Positions 45,186 to 56,285 of a DNA stretch of 64,000 bases are shown piece by piece. Each line of letters begins with the position of its first letter. Within the stretch, counting starts at the first letter, position 1. The notes under the pieces are model-generated. The model had not been told where the DNA came from, did not search any database, and saw only the letters and a list, made by a program, of their open reading frames with translations. A program made the translations under genes and the position numbers. Source of the stretch: Pseudomicrostroma phylloplanum (taxonomy: Eukaryota > Basidiomycota > Exobasidiomycetes > Microstromatales); the NCBI GenBank assembly GCA_039545275.1, contig BCHS01000004.1:1007078-1071077 (forward strand). The letters run 5' to 3'.

Positions 45186-45511
45186 GGTCAGCGGAAAGCG
45201 TAACGCTGGTGGTGGTGCGGAAGATGGTGATGCTGATGACGACCCGATGCTTGCTTGGGTAGGAAGATGTGGTGAGGCCGAGGTGGGTGAGCGGGGGACC
45301 ATCTGCACTGCGCGGCCTTGGTTGGTGGCTGCTCCGTCTGCCTCGCGCCAAAATTTGGCCGAGGCGAGGCGAAGCTGTTTCCGAAGGAACGGAGAGACGG
45401 AGAGTGGCTGCAGCAGCCAGGCGTAGTCTACCTGGGCCAACTACTCCTCTACAGCACCTTGCTCCTCATCCTATTCGTAACCATAGCAAGGCTTCTCTAT
45501 TGCCTCACACG
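45186..45511. promoter_or_regulatory. Shared uL29m / NSA1 promoter
   Basis: A 326 bp divergent region between a mitoribosomal protein gene and a cytosolic ribosome-assembly gene. No TATA box is seen. Open frame continues upstream of the uL29m ATG, but the family N-terminus argues against a further extension. Confidence 0.55.
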
Positions 45512-47551
45512 ATGGCAGCCATGGACGCAGAAGCAGATCCTTCCTCATCCCTCGCCTCCTCTTCGCGCCCCACCCCACCAGCCTACCGCATCTTCCTAGG
45601 CGACACAGAGGGAGCCCTGAAGCTCTTCCACGCTCAGTGCGCCTCCCTGCCTGACAACTTCCAGCCCCCTCTGCCTGAGCTGGTCAAGTTCCTGGGAGAC
45701 GATGCTGACAAGAAGAGAAAAAGCGGCGGCGATGGAGCAGTACCAGGCCCTGAGAGAGCCGTGCAGAAGATGGCCAGTGGACATCTGCGGGGAGTGGGAT
45801 GGGTGGTGAGTGATCAGAGAGCGGTAGCAGGCCCACCAGCTCCAGCATGCGATTGATACTGATGCAATCGTTGTCTCTCTGCCTTGTCCAGATCGCCATT
45901 GCCCGGAAAGACGCCACCATCGATGTCGTTCTCCCTCCAGCAGCCGATGCAGCGAGGGAAGACCCTGCCTCAGCACAGCAAGCCATTCTCCTGGCTTCGA
46001 TCACGCATGACAAGATGAAGCCCGGACTACAAAGATGGGTAGGACTAGCAGTAGGTCCGGAGTGAGTAGCAGCTGCGTAGCTGAGATACTCCTTGGAATG
46101 ATCACGTGCTTACTATCCGTCTTTCAATGGTTCTGCCCTTTACAGAGGTATCTACGCTTGCACCTCGGCGGGCAACTTCATCTACGCTTCCCTTTCCACC
46201 GACGCCACTTCCTCGTCTACTCGCCCGAAGCTACAAGTCGCTCACATTCAACGCCTTGAGCTGCCCGAACCCTTGCAGTCACTCATCTTTCACCCTGCAA
46301 GTGACCCTACCCACTTCCTCTATGGAGGCGAGGAGATTCCTATCAGCCTCTGGCATCTGCAGACCGCTCTATCCCCTGAGAGCAGAGGTCACGACGCCGA
46401 GGAAGACGAAGCTAACGGTGAGGGAGACCATGCTGCTGCCAACGGGGAAGAGAAGCAGTCAAACGGTAGCAACGGCACAATGAATGCCAAGCTGAGAAAG
46501 AGAAAGAGGCAGGCAGAAGCCCGGGCCAAGGCAAAGGAGCTCATGTGGGGAGAGATCTGGAGGGCCAAGAACGTGAGTCACGAACAGGAGGGTGGCAGCA
46601 CTCAACAGTGATTGTCTCTGACCTTGACCCTGCTGCCCCCTACTGCCCCCTCAACAGCTGCCGAACGACAGTCTCTCTCTGCCTCAAAGACCGAATATCC
46701 TCAGCATTTCCGTCCTTCCCTCAGCAAATTCTCCCGCATTGTCAAGCGAAGACTCGACGCCTCCACCTCTGACAATCGTCGCGGGGACACGCGATGGTCT
46801 TATCCGAATCTACGAGCCCGCCAGTGGGGTCAGAAAACACACAAAGGAGGTCAGGGTCGTCCTGCCTGGCCAAGGAGCTCTGAAGCTCGTCACCTGTTCT
46901 GGTACCAACGAAGGAGAGGTAGTAGCTGCAGACAGCGCTGGTAAGCTCTACGCCGTAGACGTCAGCGATTCAGGGAGAGTCAAGTACCAGTGGAAGGACA
47001 TCACAGGAGCGATCACCTCTGCTGCTCCCCTTCCTCCGCCCGAATATGCGTCCGGAAGGACCTCCGAGGGCCCTCTGCTATTCACAAGTTCTTTCGATAG
47101 GCTGCTACGTCTGCACACGCTCCCTCCATTGCCCTCCGACCTGGTCAAGGGGTACCACGCAAGAGGCAAAAACCTCTACAGCGCCTTTACAGGTGGAGCC
47201 GGCGTTGTCGCCTCTGTATGGGATGGCATTGTGCCTAGAATTTCCGCAGAGGACGAAGCAGCGGCGGAGGGTGACGGAGACGAGAGCATGCGCAGCCGAA
47301 GAAATGGAGGTGCTCACAGGGAGCAAGGGAGCGAAGCGGACGGCTCGGAAGGAGAGGGAGAGGAAGAGGAGGTGTGGCAGGCGATGCAGGAGGTCGGCCA
47401 CGACGAGGGGAAGCGCAGGAGCGGGCGCATTCGCGACGCGAGGAAGAACAGCGGTGGGGACGGAATGCTCAATGGAGCTGGTGAAGAGACTGGGGAGGAC
47501 GACGAGGCGATCAAGGAGGGTAAGAGCAAGCGTGGTAAAAAGGGCGAGTGA
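45512..47551 (+). CDS. NSA1: 60S ribosome biogenesis WD protein Nsa1 (WDR74)
   Basis: A nucleolar WD-repeat protein that joins pre-60S particles and is released by the Rix7/NVL AAA ATPase. Model: exons 45512-45805, 45892-46061, 46146-46572 and 46658-47551, 594 aa. Family features include YRIFLGDTEGALK at the start, PEGIYACTSAGNF, HPASDPTHFLYGGEEIPISL, the ELMWGEIWRAKNLPND block joined by the last intron, VAGTRDGLIRIYEP, and FTSSFDRLLRLH plus YHARGKNLYSAFTGG near the end. The C-terminal 120 residues are acidic/basic low complexity with Lys-rich end, typical of nucleolar proteins. All splice phases agree. Confidence 0.92.
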
Positions 47552-48226
47552 GCGAGGCCTTGAGATTGCCGGCAGGGGGGAAGGTTCAGGAAGGAACAGC
47601 ATCTCTTCTCAGCACGAACATGTGACGTCTCAGCAAGCATTTGTAATTCCAACTTCATCATCTGTGACGCCGTACCCTCGCTTTCTCTCGTACGATGTGT
47701 TTCCCTGCGGCTCATGAAGGTCGCGATGCTGTCTGTTAGTACACTAAGGTGTTGCAATTGTGCCTGCGAAGGAATGAGTGGACGCCCCAACTCCACACGG
47801 ATGGGCGGCGGAGTCTGATTCTGCGTCCCTGCGTGTGTGTGGGTGTGGCCTGGCGGCGGCGGCTGCGCGCAAGAATTGTTCCTTCTTCCTCGGACATTTG
47901 GGAGCCAAAGGCCAGGGCGTAGACTTGTGCAGCCAAGGAAAGCCTGGCCAGACACCACCACATCTTCCCTGCCACTCGCCATCGTCAACATCGTCACTAC
48001 CGCTTCCATCAACACCTCGACTCCATACTGTCACCTTCCCTCACCCGTTCACACTCCACCCTCTGTGGAAAGCTAGACCGTACCTGTGTCTGCTGCATCG
48101 CATCGCCTCACCTCGCCACGCCCTCTCACACATCTCGAGGTTCTACCGTCCGAGTAGACCCCTGATCTTCCCCGCTGCATTTCTCCTCGCCCGACTTCGG
48201 ACACCGCCCCATCACAACCACTCAAC
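47552..48226. other. Intergenic region upstream of eRF1
   Basis: A 675 bp gap between two plus-strand genes. It has a GTGTGT/GGGTGTGG stretch near 47833-47850 and pyrimidine-rich sequence before the eRF1 ATG. No gene or RNA is recognised. Confidence 0.5.
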
Positions 48227-49769
48227 ATGTCCGCCGCTCCCTCGCAAGAGGAGCAGAACATCCAGGTGAGTAATCGTGGGAAGCAGAACAGGTGGCAGCA
48301 ACTTCCTGCTGCTCTTGTACCACGTCTTACCCTCTGTCTCTAATAGACGAAGACCTTATATGCTGACTCTGACTCTACCCCATGCCGTCCTGCCCACACA
48401 GATCTGGAAGGTGAAGAAGCTCGTCAAGGGCCTTGATGCCGCTCGAGGAGCTGGTACATCCATGATCAGTCTGATCATCCCTCCTAAGGTGAGACCGAGG
48501 GCGTGATCTTGCTTCCCTTCCTCACGTACCGCCTCTGACCATGCATTCCCTGAACTCTACGCCACTTTGCTCCGACAGTCGCAAGTCTCTCAGTTCAGCA
48601 ACATGTTGACGCAAGAGTACGGTACCGCTTCCAACATCAAGTCTCGTGTCAACCGTCTTTCCGTCCTGGCCGCCATCACATCCACCCAGCAGCGTCTGAA
48701 GCTCTACAACCGTGTCCCTCCCAATGGCCTCGTCGTCTACTGTGGTACCATTCTGACCGACGAAGGAAAGGAGAAGAAGGTCAACATCTCATTCGAGCCC
48801 TTCAAGCCCATCAACACCTCGCTGTACCTCTGTGACAACAAGTTCCATACCGAGGCTCTTTCTGAGCTTCTGGAGAGCGACGCCTCCTTTGGCTTCATCA
48901 TCATGGACGGAAACGGAGCCCTCTTTGGTACCCTCTCCGGCAACACTCGAAACATCCTGCACAAGTTCTCTGTAGATCTCCCCAAGAAGCACGGTCGTGG
49001 TGGACAGTCTGCCCTGCGTTTCGCCCGTCTGCGAGAAGAGGCTCGTCACAACTACAGGCGAAAGGTAGCCGAGCACGCCGCCACTCACTTCATCTCCGAC
49101 AACAAGTGCAACGTCGCCGGAATCGTCTTGGCTGGATCGGCCGACTTCAAGACCGAGCTGGGTCAGTCGGAGATGTTCGACCCCCGACTCGCGACCAAGG
49201 TCATTGCTACCTGCGATGTCTCTTACGGTGGTGAGAACGGTTTCAACCAGGCCATCGAGCTTGCTGCCGACTCTCTCAAGAGCGTCAAGTTCGTGCAGGA
49301 GAAGAAGCTCATCCAGAAGTACTTTGACGAGATCTCCCTCGAGACGGGCAAGTACTGCTTTGGCATCGACGACACTTTCAAGGCCCTTGAGTTGGGCGCT
49401 GTCGAGACTCTCATTGTCTGGGAGAATCTGGAGGTTACACGATACCAGCTCAAGGACAGCGAAGGCAGGGAGATTGTTCTGATGCTCAACAAGGAGCAGG
49501 AGAAGGACACGGACATCTTCAAGGACAAGCAGACTGGAGAGCCCATGGAGCAGGTCTCGGAGCCTCAGTCCCTCCTCGAGTGGCTCGCCGAGAACTACCG
49601 AAGCTTCGGTACCGCCCTAGAGTTCGTCACTGACCGATCTCAGGAGGGAATGCAGTTCTGCAAGGGCTTTGGTGGAGTCGGTGGGATCCTCCGGTATAAG
49701 GTGGCCTTTGAGGACATTGCCATGTACGAGGACGAAGACGAGTTCATGACCGACTCTGATGAGGACTGA
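48227..49769 (+). CDS. SUP45: Eukaryotic translation termination factor eRF1 (Sup45)
   Basis: eRF1 recognises all three stop codons in the ribosomal A site and triggers peptide release with eRF3. Model: exons 48227-48265, 48402-48488 and 48579-49769, 438 aa, essentially the length of human eRF1 (437). The N-domain has TASNIKS at residues 61-64 for NIKS and YLCDNKF (YxCxxxF); the M-domain has the peptidyl-hydrolysis GGQ motif (GRGGQS); the C-domain ends in an acidic tail [12 protein letters not shown] that fits eRF3 binding. All decoding motifs are standard, so no stop-codon reassignment is indicated. Codon use is strongly biased to C/G-ending codons, as expected of a highly expressed gene. 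Confidence 0.97.
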
Positions 49770-50767
49770 CTCGACGTCCAAAAGGTGCACCACTGCAGCC
49801 GCACCGTCGCAAAGTCTGCACGTGGTGTACAGGACACAGAGCCGCCGGCGCTGTTTGGTCGGGACAGGGCAGAGGAGGCTGCCACTGGTACTGGCCGTAT
49901 AGCCCTGGCTCTCGCTCCTGAGTCCGGACTTGGTAAAGACTCGGGCGCTGCGCTCGGCGCTGCTGCGCTCCCCCTCATGATCGACAATGTCAGCAGCAGC
50001 GCAAGCGGCGATTGGATGCGCCACATCGCGCCCGAGCCGGCTTTGGTCGAGCCAGCAGGCTCGCGCTGCCCGTCCGAAGACAGTCGAAGGATCTTCAAGG
50101 GTGCCAATCAGATGTTCTCCCAGTGCTTGGGGCTCGCACACCGCATCTGCATCTGCACCAGCGCGCCCGGGAGTCTGTTTGGCGGCAAAGGGATGTCTGG
50201 ACCACGATAGAAGGCGGAAGTTGGAACGCTGGGACGTAACAATGGGGCATTCTGAGCATGCGATGCCCAATGGATGGAGAGAAGGCAGCATAGAAAGTGC
50301 TCGAGAGAGGTCAATGGCGAGTTGATAGGGAAGAGAGCCCCACGGCATGACGAGTGACCTGCCACATTGCACAGCGTCGCAACGGTAGCCTATGTCCCTG
50401 CCTTCCTCCCTCACAAGTCTCTGTTCCTTCTCCTCTGTCTCATTCCTCTTCCCTCTCTTCCTCTGTACCCCCCTCTGCTCGCTCACCAAGCCCTAGCCAA
50501 TGCGAAACAATTCAGAGATCTCTCCTTGCTCTGCGCTCCTTGCGCTCTCCGTTGCCCCCGCCCTCCTTGTCGTTCGGAAGGGTGTGATAAGGGACTGACT
50601 GACTGACTGCTCGAGGGGGTTTCCTTCTGGCCCGTCTGGCCTGGCTGGCTGGGTTTGAGCATGACGAAATGAGACGAGGCGAACGAGAGGCGGTATCGGA
50701 GGCAAAGGATACCAGGGGATACCGAGACACGATCGACAGCGACAGAATTTATTGGGGCGAAGTTGAC
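49770..50767. other. Convergent 1 kb region, eRF1 and Yippee gene
   Basis: About 1 kb lies between two 3' ends, longer than the other convergent gaps here. Overlapping frames on both strands (up to 290 codons, partly antisense to eRF1) show no family similarity. Pyrimidine-rich stretches occur near 50400-50470 and an ACTG repeat near 50595-50608. Confidence 0.45.
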
Positions 50768-51379
50768 TCAAGACCAATTGTTGACCTTGTGGAGGGCAGA
50801 ATGCTCCATGATGAAGCGACCTGCACACCGGAGCAATAGTAGAGATGCCGGCGCAGGCACGCGTGAGTTCTCGGTCATGTCATATGGCGGTCGCCCCCGC
50901 CGTCTTTCTCTCAATGCTATACAGCCCTACTCACCCTCCTTGTACTTCTGCGATCCCTCCCAAGCCTTGAGGTACGTCCAACCCACGACGGTCTGGCAGC
51001 CTTTGCAGCGCATATCGGCTACTGTGTGCATTCCCGTGAGCAGGTTGCGGTCCTCGGATTGACCAACGATGATGTTGATGGCAGAGTGGAAGAGGTAGGC
51101 TTTGCCGTCCCTGCCTGAGAAGGCCTTGGAGATAAGCTCGTCCTGTACACAGTCATGCCGGATGAGGGGAGGCAAGGTAAGCGTCAGGGTCAAGATCACG
51201 AAAATGGCCTGCATCCCAGGAAATGTGAGCAGCGTGAGGACACACGTACGTACCTGCAATGCCAGATGCGTGCCACATTTCCTACAGACATACATCGGCT
51301 GCGCCTCGCCCTTGTCCATGGGCAGGTAGTGGAGCCTCTCTCCAGCTCCAACGGCAGAGGAAGGCGAGTTGGCTGCCAT
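50768..51379 (-). CDS. Yippee-family zinc-binding protein
   Basis: A small protein of the Yippee/YPEL family (yeast Moh1), with a zinc-binding beta-fold related to Mis18 and cereblon; the fungal role is poorly known (members are linked to the GID ubiquitin ligase and stationary phase). Model: exons 51379-51254, 51142-50935 and 50820-50768, 128 aa. Zinc ligands are two CxxC pairs, YVCRKCG and MRCKGCQ, about 50 residues apart. Conserved blocks GRDGKAYLF, RNLLTGMHTVADM and VGWTYLKAWEGSQKYKEG are present. The last exon of 17 codons (RFIMEHSALHKVNNWS) was found from phase and from the family C-terminus; without it the frame stops just after the KEG donor. Confidence 0.92.
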
Positions 51380-51654
51380 CTTGGCGAAAGGCCGTCACAT
51401 GGAGAGATGGATGGAGAGAGGGTGAGATCAAGGCTCCACCGGCGCTGGGGCTATCAGTGGAGTGCAGGCCCGTGCAGTGCGCCGGAACCGGCGGCTGGGG
51501 CGTGAGGGGGAGGGAAAGAGGGACGACGCAGGCAGGCTCCCAGGCTCTGCTTCAGTAGCAGTCTGACGGACAATAGGGAGCCTCGAATCATTGTATCACA
51601 TTGTCCAAGCACTGAAGTCGTTCCGAGCGGTGAAGATATCGATATCCAGAGGGC
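51380..51654. other. Upstream region of the Yippee gene
   Basis: GGAGAG- and GC-rich sequence between the Yippee start and the tRNA terminator. No feature recognised. Confidence 0.4.
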
Positions 51655-51664
51655 AAAAAAAAAA
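51655..51664 (-). terminator. RNA polymerase III terminator of the tRNA gene
   Basis: Ten consecutive A on the plus strand, i.e. a T10 run on the tRNA strand, starting 12 nt beyond the tRNA 3' end. This is the expected Pol III stop signal and supports the tRNA call. Confidence 0.8.
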
Positions 51665-51676
51665 CTGGTCATGTAA

Positions 51677-51762
51677 TGGAGTATACGCGACTCGAACGCG
51701 TGTCGATTCCTATATCGATGTGATAATGCGAAGGAAACATTCTACCCCTGAAATAATACCCC
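51677..51762 (-). tRNA. tRNA-Ala (anticodon CGC) with a ~15 nt intron
   Basis: An 86 nt minus-strand tRNA. The 7 bp acceptor stem GGGGTAT/ATACTCC contains G3:U70, the alanine identity pair, with discriminator A73. The T-arm is a perfect 5 bp stem, ACGCG/CGCGT, around TTCGAGT. The anticodon loop begins TTCGCA, with CGC at 34-36 and A37; the sequence to the 3' half of the stem (GGAAT) leaves about 15 extra bases, in the standard intron place after position 37. The D-stem is weak (three pairs) and pairs 10:25 and 27:43 are U-U mismatches, so activity is less certain than identity. It would decode GCG. Confidence 0.75.
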
Positions 51763-51819
51763 GTGGATTAAGACCACTCAGAAATGAAATCTCGGAGGGG
51801 AGGGCGCACGGCTGGCGCC

Positions 51820-51827
51820 TATATATA
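51820..51827. promoter_or_regulatory. TATATATA element inside an inverted repeat
   Basis: TATATATA lies 58 bp upstream of the tRNA (minus strand) and is flanked by a perfect 6 bp inverted repeat, TGGCGC (51813-51818) and GCGCCA (51834-51839). It could be an upstream element of the tRNA gene or of an unseen transcript; the function is inferred. Confidence 0.4.
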
Positions 51828-52003
51828 CACCATGCGCCACAGTCGCAGGTCTCTCAATACTTTCGCTCTCTCTCCGCATCAGACGCCTGATCAGTCACGT
51901 CCCTCATCGAGTATCGAAGGCGGCCATGGAAAAAGCTTTGCACACACAGCTGAGAGATGAATGAGAGACGGACACAAAGTACAAGGAGATGGCGCGGGCG
52001 ATC

Positions 52004-55000
52004 TCAAGACATGCTTGAGTAGGGACTTCGGTAGCCTGCACCTTGATGTCCTCCAGCGGGTGGGCCCTGACCCCCATATCCACCCTGTTGGTGGTGAGGT
52101 ACCTGGTGGGGCATGCTGTGCTGCTCAAAGGGCGAGAATGGTCCGGCTCCACCTGACTGTTGCTGCTGAGCGGCTTGCGCTTGCTGCTGACGGTTCATGG
52201 ACATGATGGCAGGATCGAAGAAGGGAAGATCTAAGAGGAGGAGGAGTAGGTGGCGGAAAGAATGCCTCCCGGGTGGTCAGTGACAGTGAGTCTCACCAGT
52301 AGAAATCTTCAACGACTCACCTCCTGGGGGTTGATAGCCAGCGCCGATGTCGCGACCGGCGCTCCCCTGTTGACCGCCTGCATACATGTTCCTTCGAGCG
52401 CTCCCTCCTCCAGCCATGATCTGAGCCAAGAGTGACTGTTCGGAGCTCATCGCGCCGCCGTTGATACCGCGATGCTGCTGCTGCTGCTCGCCATAGCCAC
52501 CTCCGTAGTTACCATTCTGCTGTTGCGCACGTTGCTGCTGCAGATCATGGTACCAATTGTTCGAATGACCAGAGTGAGGGGTGAAAGGCGTGCTTGCCGA
52601 CGTAGAGCTGAAGCTTGGCACCGAGGTCAAACCAGGAGGTCCACGATGCTGAGCAGCCGATTGCCCGGCCGGTGCCTGTGGCAGCTGCGATGCGTGAGCC
52701 TGTTGAGCTGCTTGCGCCTGTGCCTGAGTCGCCCTGCCATAGATGTTCGTTTCTCTATGAGCGGGGCCCGTGCCAGGAGCTCCAGTACTACCATTCTCTT
52801 GCCTCGAGGATCCTGGCTCTTGGTCAAAGACACTTCCTAGTATACCAGAGACGTCCTTTGACAGAGCAAGAGGGTCTTGGTCGTTGTAGAGATCCGAGCG
52901 AAGCGTCTTGTTGTCTCGAAATTGAGGAGATGCGGCAGAGGAGACGGGCTCACGCTTGGCAAAGTCGAAGCGACTCGTTTTGGCGTCAACACTCGATGCT
53001 GTCTCTCCAGTCGCTTCTTGCCCCTCTTCCGAGAGTTCCTTCTGCATCTCATAGATTGCTCTGAAAGGGCCCTCGTTGTCGGCTCCGCCACCTCCACTGC
53101 TGATTGTGAAGGTATGCTCATCGCCAGCGAAAGGATTGAAGGGGCCTGTGTAGACCGCAGAGGCAGATGGTGATGAAGTCTCTTGGCCATTCGAATGCAC
53201 TTGGTCGCGAGGCAACCTCGAGGGGTCGAGACCGAAGACGGATGTGCCATTGCCCACCCCTGGGAAAGCAGCGAATGCGGGAAGACTTGGGCCATCATGT
53301 GCTCCACCTTCAGCGTCATTGTCTCCATTGGCCGCGCCGTCGGACATCGTGGGGAAGTTGAAGCTGAAGTCTCCATCACTGAAGCGACTGAGCGTGTAGT
53401 CGAAGTCCGGAAAGGGGCTTTCATGCGGCTGCTCTGAAGTCTCGGCAGCTTCTCTGCGCTGCCTCATGTCATCCAGTACTGCTTGAGCAGAGGCAGAAGG
53501 GTGGTAAGCTGAAGCATCTGAAGAGGGTGGAAGAGGCGAAGACGCGCGGGACGGTCCAAGCCCAGGAGGAGGCCCTGTTGCCGTCCTGACCAAACCAGGA
53601 GGAGCCGAGGGTGCTGCTGTTTGTGCTACATCGACTGAGGGTCGCGAAGTCACCGGCGAAGCAGGAGACAGCGAAGGAGTGCGAGCTCCTTTTGACAATC
53701 CGGGTGGAGCTTGAGGGACCACAGGCGAGGCCTTGATCTCTTCACTGGTATCCTCATCATTCGACCGAGATGCCGCACGTGTAGTTGCAGCAGCAGAAGT
53801 CCGGGTCGATGGGACTGCGCTGGAAGGTGGGATGCTCGCCGCTGCAATTGGTGCCGATTGTTTTGCTGCTGTTCTCGACCCGCCCGCTGGCGTCTTCTTC
53901 TGACTAGGACTACTAGCTGACAACGGAGGCATATCGGAGTCTTTCAGTCCCCCCGAGAAGCTGCCGTTGGCGAGTCCTGTGGTCACTGGTGTCAAGGCAG
54001 GCCTTCCTCCAGACGCCCATGACGCTGTCTTGGGAAGCGCAGAGGCCTCTTCCACAGATGAAATTTGTGGAGTGGTTAAAGACGACTGCTGTGAATGACT
54101 CTCTAGCGGCATGACCCCCTTGGCACCTGCTGCAGCAACATTGGCTTGTGTAGGCACAGTCTTCGTCTTGCTTTCCATGTCTTTGGCGGCGTGACGGCTG
54201 GAAATGGAGGGCGAATTAGAGTCAGCTATACTTCATCCATCAAAGGTGAGCACCACCTGAAGTAGACTCACAGAGTACTAAGATCCTCTTTTGTGAAACT
54301 GTCTGCTTCCTCTCCAGGCTCATGCAGATAGGTACAGGCCGGATTCGTGCAAGGCAGATTGCGCAGGTAGGTCGTGCAATACTTTGTCGTCCCGTAGCTG
54401 GCCCGCAAGATCTTTCCGTCAGTCCCTTTGCTGCCATCGATGGCGACAATGGCCCTTGCGGCGTCTTCTTTGCGATGGTATGTCACATAGACGCCAATGT
54501 TTGACTCTGAAGTGCCCATCACAAGCTTCGAGGCGGTAGTTCGCTTTGAAATGAGAATCTTCGAGATACGGCCATATTGACCAAAGTACTCGTTGCTCCG
54601 TAGTGTAGGTATAAGCTACGAGGGAAACGTGGTGCTCAGTCAGCATCAGAAGAGGGCGACCCTGCCATTGCGGTCTGTACTCACCTCCTCCTTTGCCAAC
54701 TTGGAGCTCAGTCCTACCACGTATACAAGATTCTTCTGGACGACGCGCATATTGGCCAGATGCTTTCGGTTCATGTTCTCCAGCTCCTTCTTTTCCTTTT
54801 CTTTCTGCTTCTTGGCTTGAGTCAGCCGTTTGATCCTGTATAGGCGCGGGGCGAGTCAGCACTGGAACTGGTCATAATGACATTCCACGCTGCCAGGCCA
54901 AGGCTGTGTACTTACTCCTCTGAGCTCATTGGCTTGAATTCAATTGACTGGTCCGAATACTTTCTTCTACAAGCTGGACATCTGCCATTGAGGTTCTGCT

Positions 55001-55656
55001 TGATATGGTGCCAGCAGAACCGACAGATCTGTGGGCAGGGGAACCAATTACACGTCAGCAAAGCCGATACACAGGCGGAGAGCGGTCATCACGATGCCTG
55101 CTCACTTGGTATCCACAAGGGCAAGGCTTGAAGTTGGCATCGGATAGATCGATCTCTTCGAGACATAGCGGACACTCCATATCCTCCTGTAGGTAAGCAG
55201 AAGGCGCGAGCAAGGAGCAGTAAGATGAGCGATTCGTTCGAATCGCTGCTAAGTGCGGAGTGGCTGAGGGAAATGACCCCGGTATGCCAGTTCGCCTCTG
55301 CTACTCACCTCATCGTCGGACCAATAGGCATCTTGTAGTCTGCACTGCTGAGCTGCAACGGTATCGACCTTTTGCGGCGCGGGTGGCAATCCCTCCTTCT
55401 GTGACCCTTCTCCTGCATCGCCATTGGTCTGGCCGCCTCTACCGCCCCGCTCCCCACTGCCACTTGCAAGCAGAGGGGACTGAGCGGGCGACGGTGACGA
55501 GAAGCCGGCAGCTCCCGAGGCGGCGAGTCCGAGCGGCGGGAAGGGCGAGCCATTGTGATGGTTGTGAGCGTGGGTATGGGAGCCAGACGTGGTGTTTGCA
55601 TTCTGCTGAGCATGGTGATGATGGTGGTGGTGGTGGTGATGCGACCGCTTGGACAT
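52004..55656 (-). CDS. NOT4: CCR4-NOT ubiquitin ligase subunit Not4
   Basis: The RING E3 ligase of the CCR4-NOT complex, acting in mRNA decay and ribosome-linked quality control. Model: exons 55656-55309, 55186-55106, 55028-54916, 54835-54685, 54615-54272, 54197-52321 and 52230-52004, 1046 aa, phases all matching. The N-terminus has ten His in a row. The C4C4 RING (residues about 119-165) reads MECPLCLEEID, KPCPCGYQ, ICRFCWHHIK and RCPACRRKY. A Lys/Glu-rich linker leads to the RRM (YVVGLSSKL to AARAIVAIDG) and a CCCH-like segment (LRNLPCTNPACTYLHEP). The remainder is Ser/Pro/Gln-rich; the last exon opens DLPFFDPAIMSMNRQ. It is divergent from VPS55 across 629 bp. Confidence 0.94.
55228..55247. 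repeat. Perfect 9 bp inverted repeat in NOT4 intron 1
   Basis: AGCGATTCG and CGAATCGCT separated by TT form a compact hairpin inside the first intron of NOT4. It is not part of a recognisable tRNA. Confidence 0.7.
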
Positions 55657-56285
55657 GATGTGGGACCAGCAATCGGGAGGGGAAGTCCTGGCTGGATATG
55701 TCCAATCTGCCGATGTTTCCTCCTTCTGGTTGCCTGGAGGAGATACGAGCAGACGTCGTTCGATGGCGCTTGGTCTGAATCCAGGACCTGATGCTAACGA
55801 AGCGCGTTAGGAGCGACGGAGCGAGATGATCGACCGACAGGCAATGACATGCAACACGACTTCGTAGCCCGAGAAAGTCGCTTAGTAGGGAGCGAGTGAG
55901 ACGGTAGATGGGATGGCTACGGCAATGGCCCAAGGTAGGAGATCAAGAGGAGCAGTAGCGGAGGACTGGGGGACCGGTAGGGATGGCTGAGAGGCTAGTA
56001 GGTCTGTCTGTCTGTCTGCCTTGTCTCGTCGGTCTGTCCGGTGCGATGCAATGAACAACGTCCGAGGATCGTCGACGTCTCTACATTTTCTCTCCCCGCG
56101 CGTCCTCGGAACCGCACTGCCCCGCCCCCCCACACGGAAAGGGCCTCCTCGGCTGCCCGGTCGTCCCAGGCACTCACTCGGCGGGTGGAGTGATCAGCCC
56201 AGTCCGCCTCATAACTACGACCGCTTGTACCGCCTGCCATCTCCCTACCACCTTCCTACCTCGCCAAGCCCCTGGTCCTTCCATC
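55657..56285. promoter_or_regulatory. Divergent NOT4 / VPS55 promoter region
   Basis: 629 bp between divergent starts, with a GTCT tetranucleotide array at about 56002-56018. No TATA box is seen. Confidence 0.5.

Noticed and set aside
49617..50489. 290-codon minus-strand frame after eRF1
   Set aside because: Partly antisense to eRF1 coding sequence and without recognisable domains.
55228..55247. Possible tRNA T-arm (GTTCGAATC) in NOT4 intron 1
   Set aside because: The surrounding bases form a simple 9 bp hairpin; no acceptor, D or anticodon arms can be built around it.
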